Shown one piece after another: positions 43,769-52,235 of a stretch of DNA of 64,000 nucleotides. The number at the start of each line of letters is the position of its first letter. Position 1 is the stretch's first letter. The stretch comes from Nakamurella sp040546275. Its GTDB lineage: Bacteria; Actinomycetota; Actinomycetes; Mycobacteriales; Nakamurellaceae. Where the stretch lies: NCBI RefSeq assembly GCF_040546275.1, contig NZ_JBEPNO010000013.1, forward strand, positions 103,792 to 167,791, written 5' to 3'. Both the position numbers and the translations under genes were made by a program. The notes under the pieces were generated by a model. The model worked only from the letters and a program-made list of their open reading frames with translations, did not search any database and was not told the origin of the DNA.

Positions 43769-44707
43769 GTGAATGCGGACCTCGAGATCCTGCCCGAAGT
43801 AGCCGATGCGCTCGCCGGCGGTGGTCCCGTCGTCGCTCTCGAGTCCACCATCCTGGCCCACGGCCTGCCTCGCGGTGACAACCGGCGGATCGCCGACCAG
43901 ATCGAGGGGCAGGTCAGGGCCTCGGGCGCCGTGCCGGCCACCATCGCCGTGCTCGACGGCCGGGTGCGGATCGGCCTCGGTCCCGCCGACCTCGACCGGC
44001 TCTGCGAATCCGACGACATCGCCAAGCTCTCGGTCCGAGACCTCGGCGTCGCACTGGCGCTGCATCGGGACGGAGCGACGACCGTGGCCTCCACCTCGGC
44101 CCTCGCCCACCGGGCCGGCATCGGCGTCTTCGCCACCGGCGGCCTCGGTGGGGTCCACCGCGGAGCCGCCCAGAGTTTCGACATCTCGGCCGACCTCGGC
44201 GTGCTGGCCTCCACCCCGGTCCTCGTCGTGTGCGCGGGAGTGAAGTCGATTCTCGATGTCCCCGGCACGCTGGAGTACCTCGAGACGCTGTCGGTGCCGG
44301 TCCTGGGCTACCGGACCGATGCCTTTCCCGGCTTCTACCTGTCGGACTCGGGCTACCGGGTGCCGTGGCGGGTCGAGACCCCGGAGCAGGCCGCAGACGT
44401 GGTCCTCGCCCGCCGGGCGCTGCACACCGACGGCGCCGGGGTGGTGCTGGCCAACCCCATCCCGGTCGATCAGCAGCTCGACATCGACCTGCACGACCGC
44501 ACGCTGGCCGCCGGGCTCGCCCTGCTGGAGGCGAACCACGTGACCGGCAAGGACGTCACGCCGAGGCTGCTCGAGTTCTTCCACAGTTCCACGCACGGTG
44601 CGAGCCTGCGGGTCAACGTCGACCTGGTCCTGGGCAACGCGGCCCTGGCCGGTCAGGTCGCGGTGGCTCTCTCCCTGACCCTCGCACAGGCAGCCTCCGC
44701 GTCATGA
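43769..44707 (+). CDS. psuG: pseudouridine-5'-phosphate glycosidase
   Basis: 312-residue enzyme that cleaves pseudouridine 5'-phosphate to uracil and ribose 5-phosphate (reversible C-C glycosidase). The N-terminal VALESTILAHGLP holds the catalytic glutamate (E25), and ATGGLGGVHRGA and SSTHGASLRVN near the C-terminus are conserved family blocks. GTG 43769 gives the expected start; the ribosome site is weak. It overlaps psuK by 4 bp (ATGA), forming the standard pseudouridine catabolic pair. Confidence 0.93.
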   Translation: MNADLEILPEVADALAGGGPVVALESTILAHGLPRGDNRRIADQIEGQVRASGAVPATIAVLDGRVRIGLGPADLDRLCESDDIAKLSVRDLGVALALHRDGATTVASTSALAHRAGIGVFATGGLGGVHRGAAQSFDISADLGVLASTPVLVVCAGVKSILDVPGTLEYLETLSVPVLGYRTDAFPGFYLSDSGYRVPWRVETPEQAADVVLARRALHTDGAGVVLANPIPVDQQLDIDLHDRTLAAGLALLEANHVTGKDVTPRLLEFFHSSTHGASLRVNVDLVLGNAALAGQVAVALSLTLAQAASAS

Positions 44708-45618
44708 CGTCCCGTCCCTACGCCGGCTCGGCCGATGCGCGTATCACGGCTGCCCGCCCGCATGTGACGGTGGTCGGTGATGTCGGGCTCGACGTGGTCG
44801 CCAAGCTCGCCGGGGCCGTCGTCTTCGGCCAGGACACCCGGGCCGCGGTGGCCGTGGCGCCGGGCGGCGCGGGCGGCAACACCGCCGCCTGGTTGGCCCG
44901 TCAGGACGTTGACGTCTCGCTGATCGCCAGGGTCGGAGCGGACGAGGCGGGCCGAACCGCCGCCACCGAACTGACGGCGGCCGGGGTCGACTGCCGGTTC
45001 GCGGTCGACCCCCACCTGCCGACCTGCTGCGTCGTGGTACTGGTGGCACCCGACGGTGACCGCACCATGCTGGCCGACCGCGGCGCGAACGCCGCCTTCG
45101 CACCGGAGGACGTGATGCTACCCGAGGTCGCCGGACGCGCGCACCTGCACCTGTCCGGATATGTGTTGCTGGACAACGGTTCCCGACCCGCCGGGCTGGC
45201 CGCCCTGGCCCTGGCGCGGGCGGCCGGGTGGACCACCTCGGTGGATCCGCAGGCGGCGAACCACATCCCGTCCGTCGGCGCCGAGACCTTCCTGTCCTGG
45301 GTGGACGGCGTGGACCTGTTGCTGCCCAACGACTCCGAGCTCGGCGCGCTGGGCGGGGTGGAGGCCGTGCTCGGCGTCGCCGACGCGGTCGTCGTCACCC
45401 ACGGCCGTCACGGCGCCTCCTGGTACTCGGCGGACGCCCGGGTCAGCGCACCCGCCCCGCAGATCCACGAGACCGACTCCACCGGCGCCGGCGATGCGTT
45501 CAACGCCGGTCTGCTGGGAGCCTGGCTCGCCGGGGCCGACCCGCTGACGGCACTCCAGGCCGGTGTTGCGGCCGGCACCGCGGCCGCCGCCCACGTGGGT
45601 GCGCGTCCGCGCGAATAG
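44704..45618 (+). CDS. psuK: PfkB-family carbohydrate kinase, probably pseudouridine kinase
   Basis: 304-residue PfkB (ribokinase) family kinase. It has the substrate-binding GGAGGNTAAWLAR near residue 57 and the ATP/anion-hole signature DSTGAGDAFNAG (258-269) with catalytic D264. Translational coupling to psuG (ATG overlapping the psuG stop) points to pseudouridine as the substrate, although the family also contains ribokinase and fructokinase. A second start upstream reads into psuG and is not used. Confidence 0.85.
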   Translation: MTSRPYAGSADARITAARPHVTVVGDVGLDVVAKLAGAVVFGQDTRAAVAVAPGGAGGNTAAWLARQDVDVSLIARVGADEAGRTAATELTAAGVDCRFAVDPHLPTCCVVVLVAPDGDRTMLADRGANAAFAPEDVMLPEVAGRAHLHLSGYVLLDNGSRPAGLAALALARAAGWTTSVDPQAANHIPSVGAETFLSWVDGVDLLLPNDSELGALGGVEAVLGVADAVVVTHGRHGASWYSADARVSAPAPQIHETDSTGAGDAFNAGLLGAWLAGADPLTALQAGVAAGTAAAAHVGARPRE

Positions 45619-45623
45619 AGGCC

Positions 45624-45638
45624 CCGGCGCAGCGCCGG
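45624..45638. terminator. short hairpin between psuK and thiolase genes
   Basis: CCGGCGC and GCGCCGG around a central A, between convergent genes only 23 bp apart. Confidence 0.4.
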
Positions 45639-45641
45639 TTG

Positions 45642-46895
45642 CTAGTTCAGACGCTCGAAGATGACCGCCATGCCCTGGCCGCCGCCCACGCACATGGTCT
45701 CCAGCCCGATCGACTTGTCGCGTGACCGCAGACCGTTGAGCAGGGTGTTGGTGATCCGCGCTCCCGTCATGCCGAACGGATGGCCGACGGCGATGCTGCC
45801 GCCGTTGACGTTCAGCCGGTCGAGGTCGATCCCGAGCTCCTGGTAGCTCGGGATCACCTGGGCGGCGAAGGCTTCGTTGATCTCGACCAGGTCGATGTCG
45901 TCGATCGTCATGCCGGCGAGGGCGAGCGCCTTCCTGCTGGCCTGTACCGGGCCGAGACCCATGATCTCCGGTGACAGACCGGACACACCGGTGGCGATCA
46001 CGCGGGCCAGCGGAGTGATCCCCAGTTCCGCGGCACGGGTGTCGCTCATGATCACCAGGGCGGCCGCGCCGTCGTTCAGCGGGCACGCGTTTCCGGCGGT
46101 GATGGTGCCATCCGGCCGGAAGACCGGCTTCAGGCCGGACAGCGCCTCGAGGGTCGTACCGGCGCGCGGGCAGTCGTCGGTCTCCACCACCGAGCCGTCG
46201 GGAAGCGTCAGCGGGGTGATCTCCCGCTTCCAGAACCCTTCCGCACCAGCCGCTTCGGCGAGATTCTGCGAGCGGCAGGCGAACTCGTCCTGCTCGACCC
46301 GGCTGACGGACCGCAGGCCGGCGACGTTCTCCGCCGTCTGACCCATGGCGATGTAGATGTCCGGCACGTCGCCGTCCTCACGCGGGTCGTGCCAGGTGTC
46401 GGCTCCGCCCGCCGACCGTGCCGCCGAACGGCCCTGCGCATCGGCATAGGTCTTGTTGGTCCACGGGTTTCGCGCCTTCGGGTCAGCCATCGGGTCGTAC
46501 GGCGGGCTGTCCGCGGTGCCGTACACGGCCCGGCTGACGGCCTCGACGCCGGCCGAGACGAACACGTGGCCCTCGCCCGCCCGGATGGCGTGCATTGCCA
46601 TCCGGGTGGTCTGCACGCTGGACGAGCAGTACCGGGTGATGGTCGCGCCGGGCACGGTGTCCAGTCCGAGCGCAACGGCAACCACCCTGGCCATGTTGAA
46701 ACCCTGTTCACCGCCGGGTGATCCGCAGCCAAGAAGCAGGTCGTCGATGGTGTTCGGGTCGAGCTCGGGAACCTGGTCGAGCGCGGCCCTGACGATCTGC
46801 ACGGCCATGTCGTCCGGGCGCATGCCCTTCAACGATCCTTTGAACGCTCGGCCGATCGGAGAGCGGGTGGCGGCGACGATGACGGCTTCAGGCAT
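45642..46895 (-). CDS. fadA: acetyl-CoA C-acyltransferase (thiolase)
   Basis: 417-residue type I thiolase that splits 3-ketoacyl-CoA or condenses two acyl-CoAs. Catalytic residues are C90 (RYCSSSVQT), H372 (GHPFGMTG) and C402 (CVGGGQG), all present. Length is slightly above the usual 390-400 because of an insert around residues 130-165 (DPMADPKARNPWTNKTYADA). ATG 46895 has GAAGGGA 9 nt upstream. It lies 2 bp after korB; the shared strand suggests a link between acyl-CoA breakdown and 2-oxoacid oxidation. Chain-length preference cannot be told. Confidence 0.9.
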   Translation of the reverse strand: MPEAVIVAATRSPIGRAFKGSLKGMRPDDMAVQIVRAALDQVPELDPNTIDDLLLGCGSPGGEQGFNMARVVAVALGLDTVPGATITRYCSSSVQTTRMAMHAIRAGEGHVFVSAGVEAVSRAVYGTADSPPYDPMADPKARNPWTNKTYADAQGRSAARSAGGADTWHDPREDGDVPDIYIAMGQTAENVAGLRSVSRVEQDEFACRSQNLAEAAGAEGFWKREITPLTLPDGSVVETDDCPRAGTTLEALSGLKPVFRPDGTITAGNACPLNDGAAALVIMSDTRAAELGITPLARVIATGVSGLSPEIMGLGPVQASRKALALAGMTIDDIDLVEINEAFAAQVIPSYQELGIDLDRLNVNGGSIAVGHPFGMTGARITNTLLNGLRSRDKSIGLETMCVGGGQGMAVIFERLN

Positions 46896-46897
46896 CT

Positions 46898-48007
46898 TCA
46901 GTTCCCTTCGGTTGCGGTGATCTTCGGGTTGGCCGGTGCGACCGTCCAGGTGTCGCGCCCGGCCAGCAGGCCGGCGAGATCCCCATGGCCCTGCCTGGTG
47001 ATGGCCGTTTCGATCTGTGCCGACATGCCGTCCTCGTAGGTCGGCCGGTCGACGTCCCGGAAGACGCCGATCGGGGTGTCGGCCAACGTCTCCGGGTGCG
47101 AGAGCCGGGTCAGCGCGAACGCCAGGGTCGGGTCCGCGGCGTGTGCGTCGTGCACCAGCGGCTCGACCCCCGGCGGCAGCGAGTTGGTGTCGATCACCGC
47201 GAGACGCCCGGTGCTGTCGGCGATCACGGCCTTCTCGCCGTCAGCGCCGAAGGTGATGGGCCGGCCGTGCTCCAGCCGGATGGTGACGTCGTCCCGGGTG
47301 GCCGAGTCCTTCAGCGGGTCGAAGGCGCCGTCGTTGAAGATGTTGCAGTTCTGGTAGATCTCGACCAACGCGGTCCCGTGGTGTGCAGCGGCGGCCCGCA
47401 GGACGGAGGTGAGGTGCTTGCGGTCGGAGTCGATGGTGCGGGCGACGAAACTCGCTTCGGCGCCGATGGCGAGCGACAGTGGGTTGAACGGCGCGTCCAC
47501 CGACCCCATCGGTGAGGACTTGGTCTTCTTCCCGACCTCCGAGGTCGGTGAGTACTGACCCTTGGTGAGCCCGTAGATGCGGTTGTTGAACAGCAGGATC
47601 TTCAGATTGACGTTGCGGCGCAAGGCATGGATGAGGTGGTTGCCGCCGATGGACAGGGCGTCACCGTCGCCGGTCACCACCCAGACGGACAGATCCGGTC
47701 TGGTCGCCGCCAGCCCGGTGGCGATGGCCGGCGCCCGCCCGTGGATCGAATGCATCCCGAAGGTATTGAGGTAGTAGGGGAACCGGGCGGCGCAGCCGAT
47801 GCCGGAGATGAAGACGATATTCTCCCGCGCCAACCCGAGTTCGGGTAGGAAGCCCTGCACCGCAGCCAGAATCGCGTAGTCCCCGCAGCCGGGGCACCAG
47901 CGCACCTCCTGGTCGGACTTGAATTCTTTCGCAGTCTGCTTCGATTCCGCCCTCGGCACCGCGCTCAAGGACAGCGGGACCATCGGCCCGGTCGGGATGA
48001 CCGTCAT
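46898..48007 (-). CDS. korB: 2-oxoacid:ferredoxin oxidoreductase beta subunit
   Basis: 369-residue thiamine-diphosphate subunit that with KorA oxidises 2-oxoglutarate (or a related 2-oxoacid) to acyl-CoA, reducing ferredoxin. CPGCGDYAIL starts the cysteine region, GIGCAARFPYY and the thiamine motif GDGDALSIGGNH...NNRIYGLTKGQ follow. The ATG overlaps the korA stop by 4 bp, so the two subunits are coupled. In mycobacteria the pair (Rv2454c-Rv2455c) lets the TCA cycle run without CO2-sensitive KDH. Confidence 0.92.
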   Translation of the reverse strand: MTVIPTGPMVPLSLSAVPRAESKQTAKEFKSDQEVRWCPGCGDYAILAAVQGFLPELGLARENIVFISGIGCAARFPYYLNTFGMHSIHGRAPAIATGLAATRPDLSVWVVTGDGDALSIGGNHLIHALRRNVNLKILLFNNRIYGLTKGQYSPTSEVGKKTKSSPMGSVDAPFNPLSLAIGAEASFVARTIDSDRKHLTSVLRAAAAHHGTALVEIYQNCNIFNDGAFDPLKDSATRDDVTIRLEHGRPITFGADGEKAVIADSTGRLAVIDTNSLPPGVEPLVHDAHAADPTLAFALTRLSHPETLADTPIGVFRDVDRPTYEDGMSAQIETAITRQGHGDLAGLLAGRDTWTVAPANPKITATEGN

Positions 48008-50064
48008 CTCGTTTCCCCCGTCCCCACGGTCGATGTCTCCGCGCCCACGGTCGATGTCTCCGCGCCCACGGTCGATGTCTCCGCACCCACGGTCGATGTC
48101 TCCGCACCCACCATCATGGTCGATCGGCCGAAGGCTCCGGCCGTACCGATCGGAGCGGGCGAGAAGGTGCCGTCCAGCACGGATTCGACGGCCCCGACCA
48201 GCTCCTTGATCCGGAACGGCAATCCGCGCACCTGGTTCACGCTGATCACGTCGACCAGGAACAACCCCCGGAGCAACAGGGCCAGTTGACCGAGGTTCAT
48301 CTCCGGCACCACCACCCGGCGGTAGCCGCGCAGCACGTCTTCGATGTTGCGGGGCAACGGATTCAGGTGCCGCACGTGGGTGCGGGCCACCCGGATCCCC
48401 TTCGAGCGCAGCGCAGCCACTGCCCCGGCAATGGGCCCAAAGGTGGAACCCCAGCCCAGCAGCAGGATCTCGGCGTCGCCGGTCGGGTCGTCGACGACCA
48501 GCGGGTCGACACTCGCCGCGATGCCGGCGACCTTCGCCGCCCTGGTCCTGACCATGTGGTCGTGATTCGCCGGGTCGTAGCTGATGGCGCCGGTCCCGTC
48601 GGCCTTCTCGATGCCGCCGATGCGGTGCTCGAGTCCTTTCGTCCCCGGGACCGCCCACGGCCGGGCCAAGGTCGCGGGATCCCTCTGGTAGGGCCAGAAG
48701 TCGTCACCGTGGTTGGGCTTCGTGGTGAACGACACGGTCAGGTCGGGTAGGTCGGTGACCGCCGGGATGAGCCACGGCTCGCTGCCGTTGGCGAGGTACC
48801 CGTCGGAGAGCAGGAAGACCGGCGTGCGGTAGGTGGTGGCGATGCGCACCGCCTCCAGCGCCGCGTCGAAGCAGTCCGACGGTGAACACGCCGCGACGAC
48901 CGGTACCGGCGCTTCGCCGTTGCGGCCGAACATCACCTGCATGAGGTCGGCCTGCTCGGTCTTGGTGGGCAGCCCGGTGGACGGTCCCCCGCGCTGGACG
49001 TCCACGATCACCAGCGGCAACTCGAGCGCCACAGCCAATCCAACGGCCTCGCTCTTGAGCGCGACACCGGGCCCGGAGGTACTGGTGACACCGAGCGCGC
49101 CGCCGTAGGACGCGCCGATGGCCGCTGACACACCGGCGATCTCGTCCTCGGCCTGGAAGGTGCGGACGCCGAAGTTCTTCAGCGCCGACAGTTCGTGCAG
49201 GATGTCCGAGGCCGGCGTGATCGGGTACGTCCCGAGGAACAGCGGGAGCCCGGAGCGCTGCGAGGCGGCGACGAGACCGTAGGCCAGCGCCTGGTTCCCG
49301 CGGATCGTCCGGTAGGTACCGGCGGGCAACGGGGCGGGCGCGATCTCGTAGTGCACAGCAAAACCCTCGGTGGTCTCACCGTAGGACCAGCCGGCCTCGA
49401 GCGCGATGAGGTTGGCGCGCAACACCTCCGGCAGATGGGCGAACTTCGCCTCCAGAAACCGCCTGGTTCCCTCCAACGGCCGGTGGTAGAGCCAGGACAA
49501 CAGTCCGAGGGCGAACATGTTCTTGGCCCGCTCGGCCTCCTTGCGGTGCAGCCCGACCTCCTTCACCGCCTCCACCGTCATCGAGGTGAGAGCCAGGGCG
49601 TGGACCTGGTAACCGTCGAGGGTGCCGTCCTGGCGCGGGTCTGCGGCATAGCCGACCTTGGTCAGGTTCCGCGTGGTGAACTCGTCGGTGTCCAGGATCA
49701 CCATGCCGTCACGGGGCAGATCGGCGAGGTTGACCTTGAGCGCGGCCGGGTTCATCGCCACCAGCACGGTCGGAGCGTCGCCCGGCGTCATCACCGCGTG
49801 GTCGGCGAACTGCAGCTGGAAGGCGGAGACTCCCGGCAGAGTGCCTGCAGGGGCCCGGATCTCGGCCGGGAAGTCCGGCAGCGTCGACAACCCGTTGCCG
49901 AAGGCCGCCGTCTCCACGGTGAACCGGTCACCGGTCAGCTGCATGCCGTCGCCGGAATCGCCGGCGAACCGGATGACGACCTGCGACAGCGTCTCGACGC
50001 TCTTGGCGCCGGCTTTCGCTGCTCGACTTCCAGGAGTACCGCCCCGTCCGAGGTCCGGACCCAC
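48004..50064 (-). CDS. korA: 2-oxoacid:ferredoxin oxidoreductase alpha subunit (gamma-alpha fusion)
   Basis: 686-residue subunit with an N-terminal gamma domain (VVIRFAGDSGDGMQLTGDR) and a pyrimidine-binding alpha domain (YPITPASDILHELS and QAEDEIAGVSAAIGASYGGAL). GTG 50064 is used; TTG 50076, overlapping the upstream stop codon, is an alternative and both lack a strong ribosome site. The last 45 residues are odd: four near-perfect TSTVGAE repeats from a 21-bp tandem repeat, beyond the end of the normal enzyme. It overlaps korB by 4 bp. Confidence 0.9.
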   Translation of the reverse strand: MGPDLGRGGTPGSRAAKAGAKSVETLSQVVIRFAGDSGDGMQLTGDRFTVETAAFGNGLSTLPDFPAEIRAPAGTLPGVSAFQLQFADHAVMTPGDAPTVLVAMNPAALKVNLADLPRDGMVILDTDEFTTRNLTKVGYAADPRQDGTLDGYQVHALALTSMTVEAVKEVGLHRKEAERAKNMFALGLLSWLYHRPLEGTRRFLEAKFAHLPEVLRANLIALEAGWSYGETTEGFAVHYEIAPAPLPAGTYRTIRGNQALAYGLVAASQRSGLPLFLGTYPITPASDILHELSALKNFGVRTFQAEDEIAGVSAAIGASYGGALGVTSTSGPGVALKSEAVGLAVALELPLVIVDVQRGGPSTGLPTKTEQADLMQVMFGRNGEAPVPVVAACSPSDCFDAALEAVRIATTYRTPVFLLSDGYLANGSEPWLIPAVTDLPDLTVSFTTKPNHGDDFWPYQRDPATLARPWAVPGTKGLEHRIGGIEKADGTGAISYDPANHDHMVRTRAAKVAGIAASVDPLVVDDPTGDAEILLLGWGSTFGPIAGAVAALRSKGIRVARTHVRHLNPLPRNIEDVLRGYRRVVVPEMNLGQLALLLRGLFLVDVISVNQVRGLPFRIKELVGAVESVLDGTFSPAPIGTAGAFGRSTMMVGAETSTVGAETSTVGAETSTVGAETSTVGTGETR
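48023..48106. repeat. four 21-bp tandem copies at 3' end of korA
   Basis: The unit CCCACGGTCGATGTCTCCGC plus one base (G in units 1-2, A in units 3-4) repeats at 48023, 48044, 48065 and 48086, almost without change. It reads as GAETSTV heptads on the minus strand and ends about 20 bp from the korA stop codon. In frame; length may vary between strains. Confidence 0.92.
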
Positions 50065-50072
50065 GTCCGTCG

Positions 50073-50936
50073 TCAACGTGCGAAGACCTGTGCGGGAAAG
50101 GCTCCCGCCCCGGCCGCGAGCCTGGTCAGGGTCTTGCCGTAGGCGATGAGGCCGTCGATCCGCTCGGTGTCGACGGCGCGGAGCGGCTGCGCACTGAGTC
50201 GGTCCGTGTCGGCCTCGATGTCGTCGCGGAGTCTCAGACCGGCGGCGGTCAGCGTGCCGTCGGAGTCCAGCAGACCGCGCGCACGCAGGCGCGCCTGCGC
50301 TTCCGCCCATTGTTCGTCCGACCACAAGCGAAGGGCCTTCGCCGCCGACGTCAGGAAACCGCGGCCGGTGGCGGTATGTGTGACCAAGGCCTCGATCCCG
50401 GAGAGCTCGGCCTGCACCAACGCGATGATGTGGCCGTCGCCGCGGTGCTCGCGCAGCAACGTGATCGCGTGCCAGAAGACCAGGTGGGTCTCCGTCGGCC
50501 AGTCGAGTCCGGCATGTCCGGCGGCCAGCGGCCGGCCCTCGAAGGTGCACGCCGCGGCCAGCTGTCGCGCCACGTCGGCGGCGGCCGCCAGTTCGGCGGA
50601 TTCGATGACCTCGTCCCCCAGCAGACGGCGGAGCGTGCGGTCCGCCACCCGCCACCGGGCCTGCAGGATCTGTGCTGGGCTCGCGAGAGTCCAAGCGCGC
50701 GGGATGTGCCTCGCGACCAGTTCGGGATTGAAGTTGTAGAAGGTGGCAGCGACCACCTCGGGGCCCACCTCGCCCATCGGCGCACTCCGCGAGGCGAAGT
50801 AGCCCATGCGCCCGGGCCGCAGCCCGACCGCGACGTACTCCTCATCGCCTTCAGGTGAGAAGTAGACGCAGGAATGAAGCGAGTTGGTCGCCCGGAACAA
50901 CCGGCTGGCCCTGGAGATGACGTCGCTGTCGATCAT
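50073..50936 (-). CDS. SCO6745-family protein
   Basis: 287-residue all-helical protein of the actinobacterial SCO6745 family, unknown function. Two similar halves are likely: AATFYNFNPELVARHIPRAW near residue 65 and ETHLVFWHAITLLREHRGDGH near 155 are the conserved blocks. The C-terminal part is winged-helix-like (LRARGLLDSDGTLTAAGLRLRD). ATG 50936 is preferred over GTG 50939 because TACGGT lies exactly 6 nt before it. It runs into korA, with only 8 bp between. Confidence 0.8.
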   Translation of the reverse strand: MIDSDVISRASRLFRATNSLHSCVYFSPEGDEEYVAVGLRPGRMGYFASRSAPMGEVGPEVVAATFYNFNPELVARHIPRAWTLASPAQILQARWRVADRTLRRLLGDEVIESAELAAAADVARQLAAACTFEGRPLAAGHAGLDWPTETHLVFWHAITLLREHRGDGHIIALVQAELSGIEALVTHTATGRGFLTSAAKALRLWSDEQWAEAQARLRARGLLDSDGTLTAAGLRLRDDIEADTDRLSAQPLRAVDTERIDGLIAYGKTLTRLAAGAGAFPAQVFAR

Positions 50937-50942
50937 CACGAC

Positions 50943-50948
50943 ACCGTA
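50943..50948 (-). promoter_or_regulatory. -10 box TACGGT, leaderless start of SCO6745 gene
   Basis: On the minus strand TACGGT is followed by 6 nt and then ATG 50936, with no ribosome site. It may drive the SCO6745-korA-korB-thiolase run. Confidence 0.5.
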
Positions 50949-51001
50949 TGCCCGCGTGAGGAACGAGACATCTTCAGGGGCCAGATCTTCCGATGACCCG
51001 G

Positions 51002-51346
51002 CTATTCGCTGTCGACGATCTCCCGGCGGCCCGGCGGCAGCGCACGTTCGTAGTTGATGACACCGGGCACGACCTTCTTGGCGCGCTGGCGGGCGGGACG
51101 GTCATTGGCCAGCAGGACGGCCATCCAGGGCAGCGGGATCGAGATCAGCAGGAGCGGGATCGAGAGCCAGAGGTGGTGGTAGAACACCGTCGCGAGGATG
51201 AGCAGCGGGAACCGCATGCTCATCGTCAGCAGGTAGCGCTTGCGCCGGGCGGCCAGCTGCTCGTCGTAGGACGGCTCCGCCTGGGTGATGACCGCAGGTT
51301 CCGCCCGCCGCGACGGAGATCCGTCCATCAGGGGGGATTTGGCCAT
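51002..51346 (-). CDS. DUF3099 small membrane protein
   Basis: 114-residue protein matching DUF3099: a cytoplasmic N-terminus with QAEPSYDEQLAARRKRY, two membrane helices (MSMRFPLLILATVFYHHLWL and SIPLLLISIPLPWMAVLLAN) and a basic tail RPARQRAKKV. Function is unknown. ATG 51346 has GGAG 8 nt upstream. It is followed by the SCO6745 gene's own promoter, so it is probably a separate unit. Confidence 0.85.
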   Translation of the reverse strand: MAKSPLMDGSPSRRAEPAVITQAEPSYDEQLAARRKRYLLTMSMRFPLLILATVFYHHLWLSIPLLLISIPLPWMAVLLANDRPARQRAKKVVPGVINYERALPPGRREIVDSE

Positions 51347-51517
51347 GTTCTTGGCTCCGATTTCTCACAATGACTCACTGTGCTTGCAGATGCCCGGATC
51401 GCTCTCCGACGTGGTCCCGGCAACCCCGGACTGCCGGGGCTGGTGTCTTCACCTGAAATTCACGGTACTCCGAACGCCTCGACCATCCGTGGCCGACAAG
51501 CTATGCAGGACGGGGGG

Positions 51518-52111
51518 TCAGGTTGCGGAGTTCGAGGAGGCCGCCTTCGCTGCGGCCTTGGCTGCCTTCTTCGTCGCCCGCACCGCGCCGAGAGATTCCT
51601 GGTCCACCACATCGGCCACCGAGCGGCGACTGTTCTTCTCTCCCCAGGCCCCGGCGGCCTCCCGCCAGCCCGGCGGAGTGACGCCGTACTGCTTGCCGAG
51701 CAGCGCGACGAAGATGCCTGCCTTCTGGGCGCCGAAGCCCGGGAGCGCGGCAATCCGGCGCAGCAGTTCCGCGCCAGTGTCGACGGAGGCCCAGATGTTG
51801 GCGGCGTCGCCCTGGTACTCGTCGACCAACACCTGGCAGACGCTCTGCACCCGGCCGGCCATCGACCCGGGAAAGCGGTGCACGGCCGGCGGCCGCGAGC
51901 AGATCTCCTTGAACGTGTCCGCCTCGGCATCGGCGATGGCGCGGACGTCGAGACCGCCCATCCGCTCGGCCAGCACCGCGGGACCGCTGAAGGCCTTCTC
52001 CATCGGGATCTGCTGGTCCAGTACCATGCCGAGCAGCAGCGCGTTCGGGTCGCGGGCCAACAGCGCGTCGGCCTCGGTCCGGCCGGTCAGGTACAGACGT
52101 TCGGCGGTCAT
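51518..52111 (-). CDS. HhH-GPD-type base-excision repair protein
   Basis: About 197 residues, with family hallmarks LLARDPNALLLGMVLDQQIPMEKAF near the start and ALPGFGAQKAGIFVALL, the helix-hairpin-helix. It belongs to the actinobacterial HhH-GPD group; glycosylase activity is assumed from the family, and no substrate is known. ATG 52111 gives the usual N-terminus (MTAERLYLTGRTEADALL). In-frame starts at 52213 and 52237 would add 34-42 residues and run into the promoter or start of the divergent permease. The C-terminus is Lys/Ala rich. Confidence 0.82.
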   Translation of the reverse strand: MTAERLYLTGRTEADALLARDPNALLLGMVLDQQIPMEKAFSGPAVLAERMGGLDVRAIADAEADTFKEICSRPPAVHRFPGSMAGRVQSVCQVLVDEYQGDAANIWASVDTGAELLRRIAALPGFGAQKAGIFVALLGKQYGVTPPGWREAAGAWGEKNSRRSVADVVDQESLGAVRATKKAAKAAAKAASSNSAT

Positions 52112-52235
52112 CTCGACAGCGTTCCACAGAGGCGACCGTGTCGCAGGGTCGCAACGGGCGAGCGCATCGAGGGTTTCACCCAGGCTTGTCGCGTTCCGGG
52201 CCTTGGCCGTCATGAGTCTGTGCGACCATCCCGGC

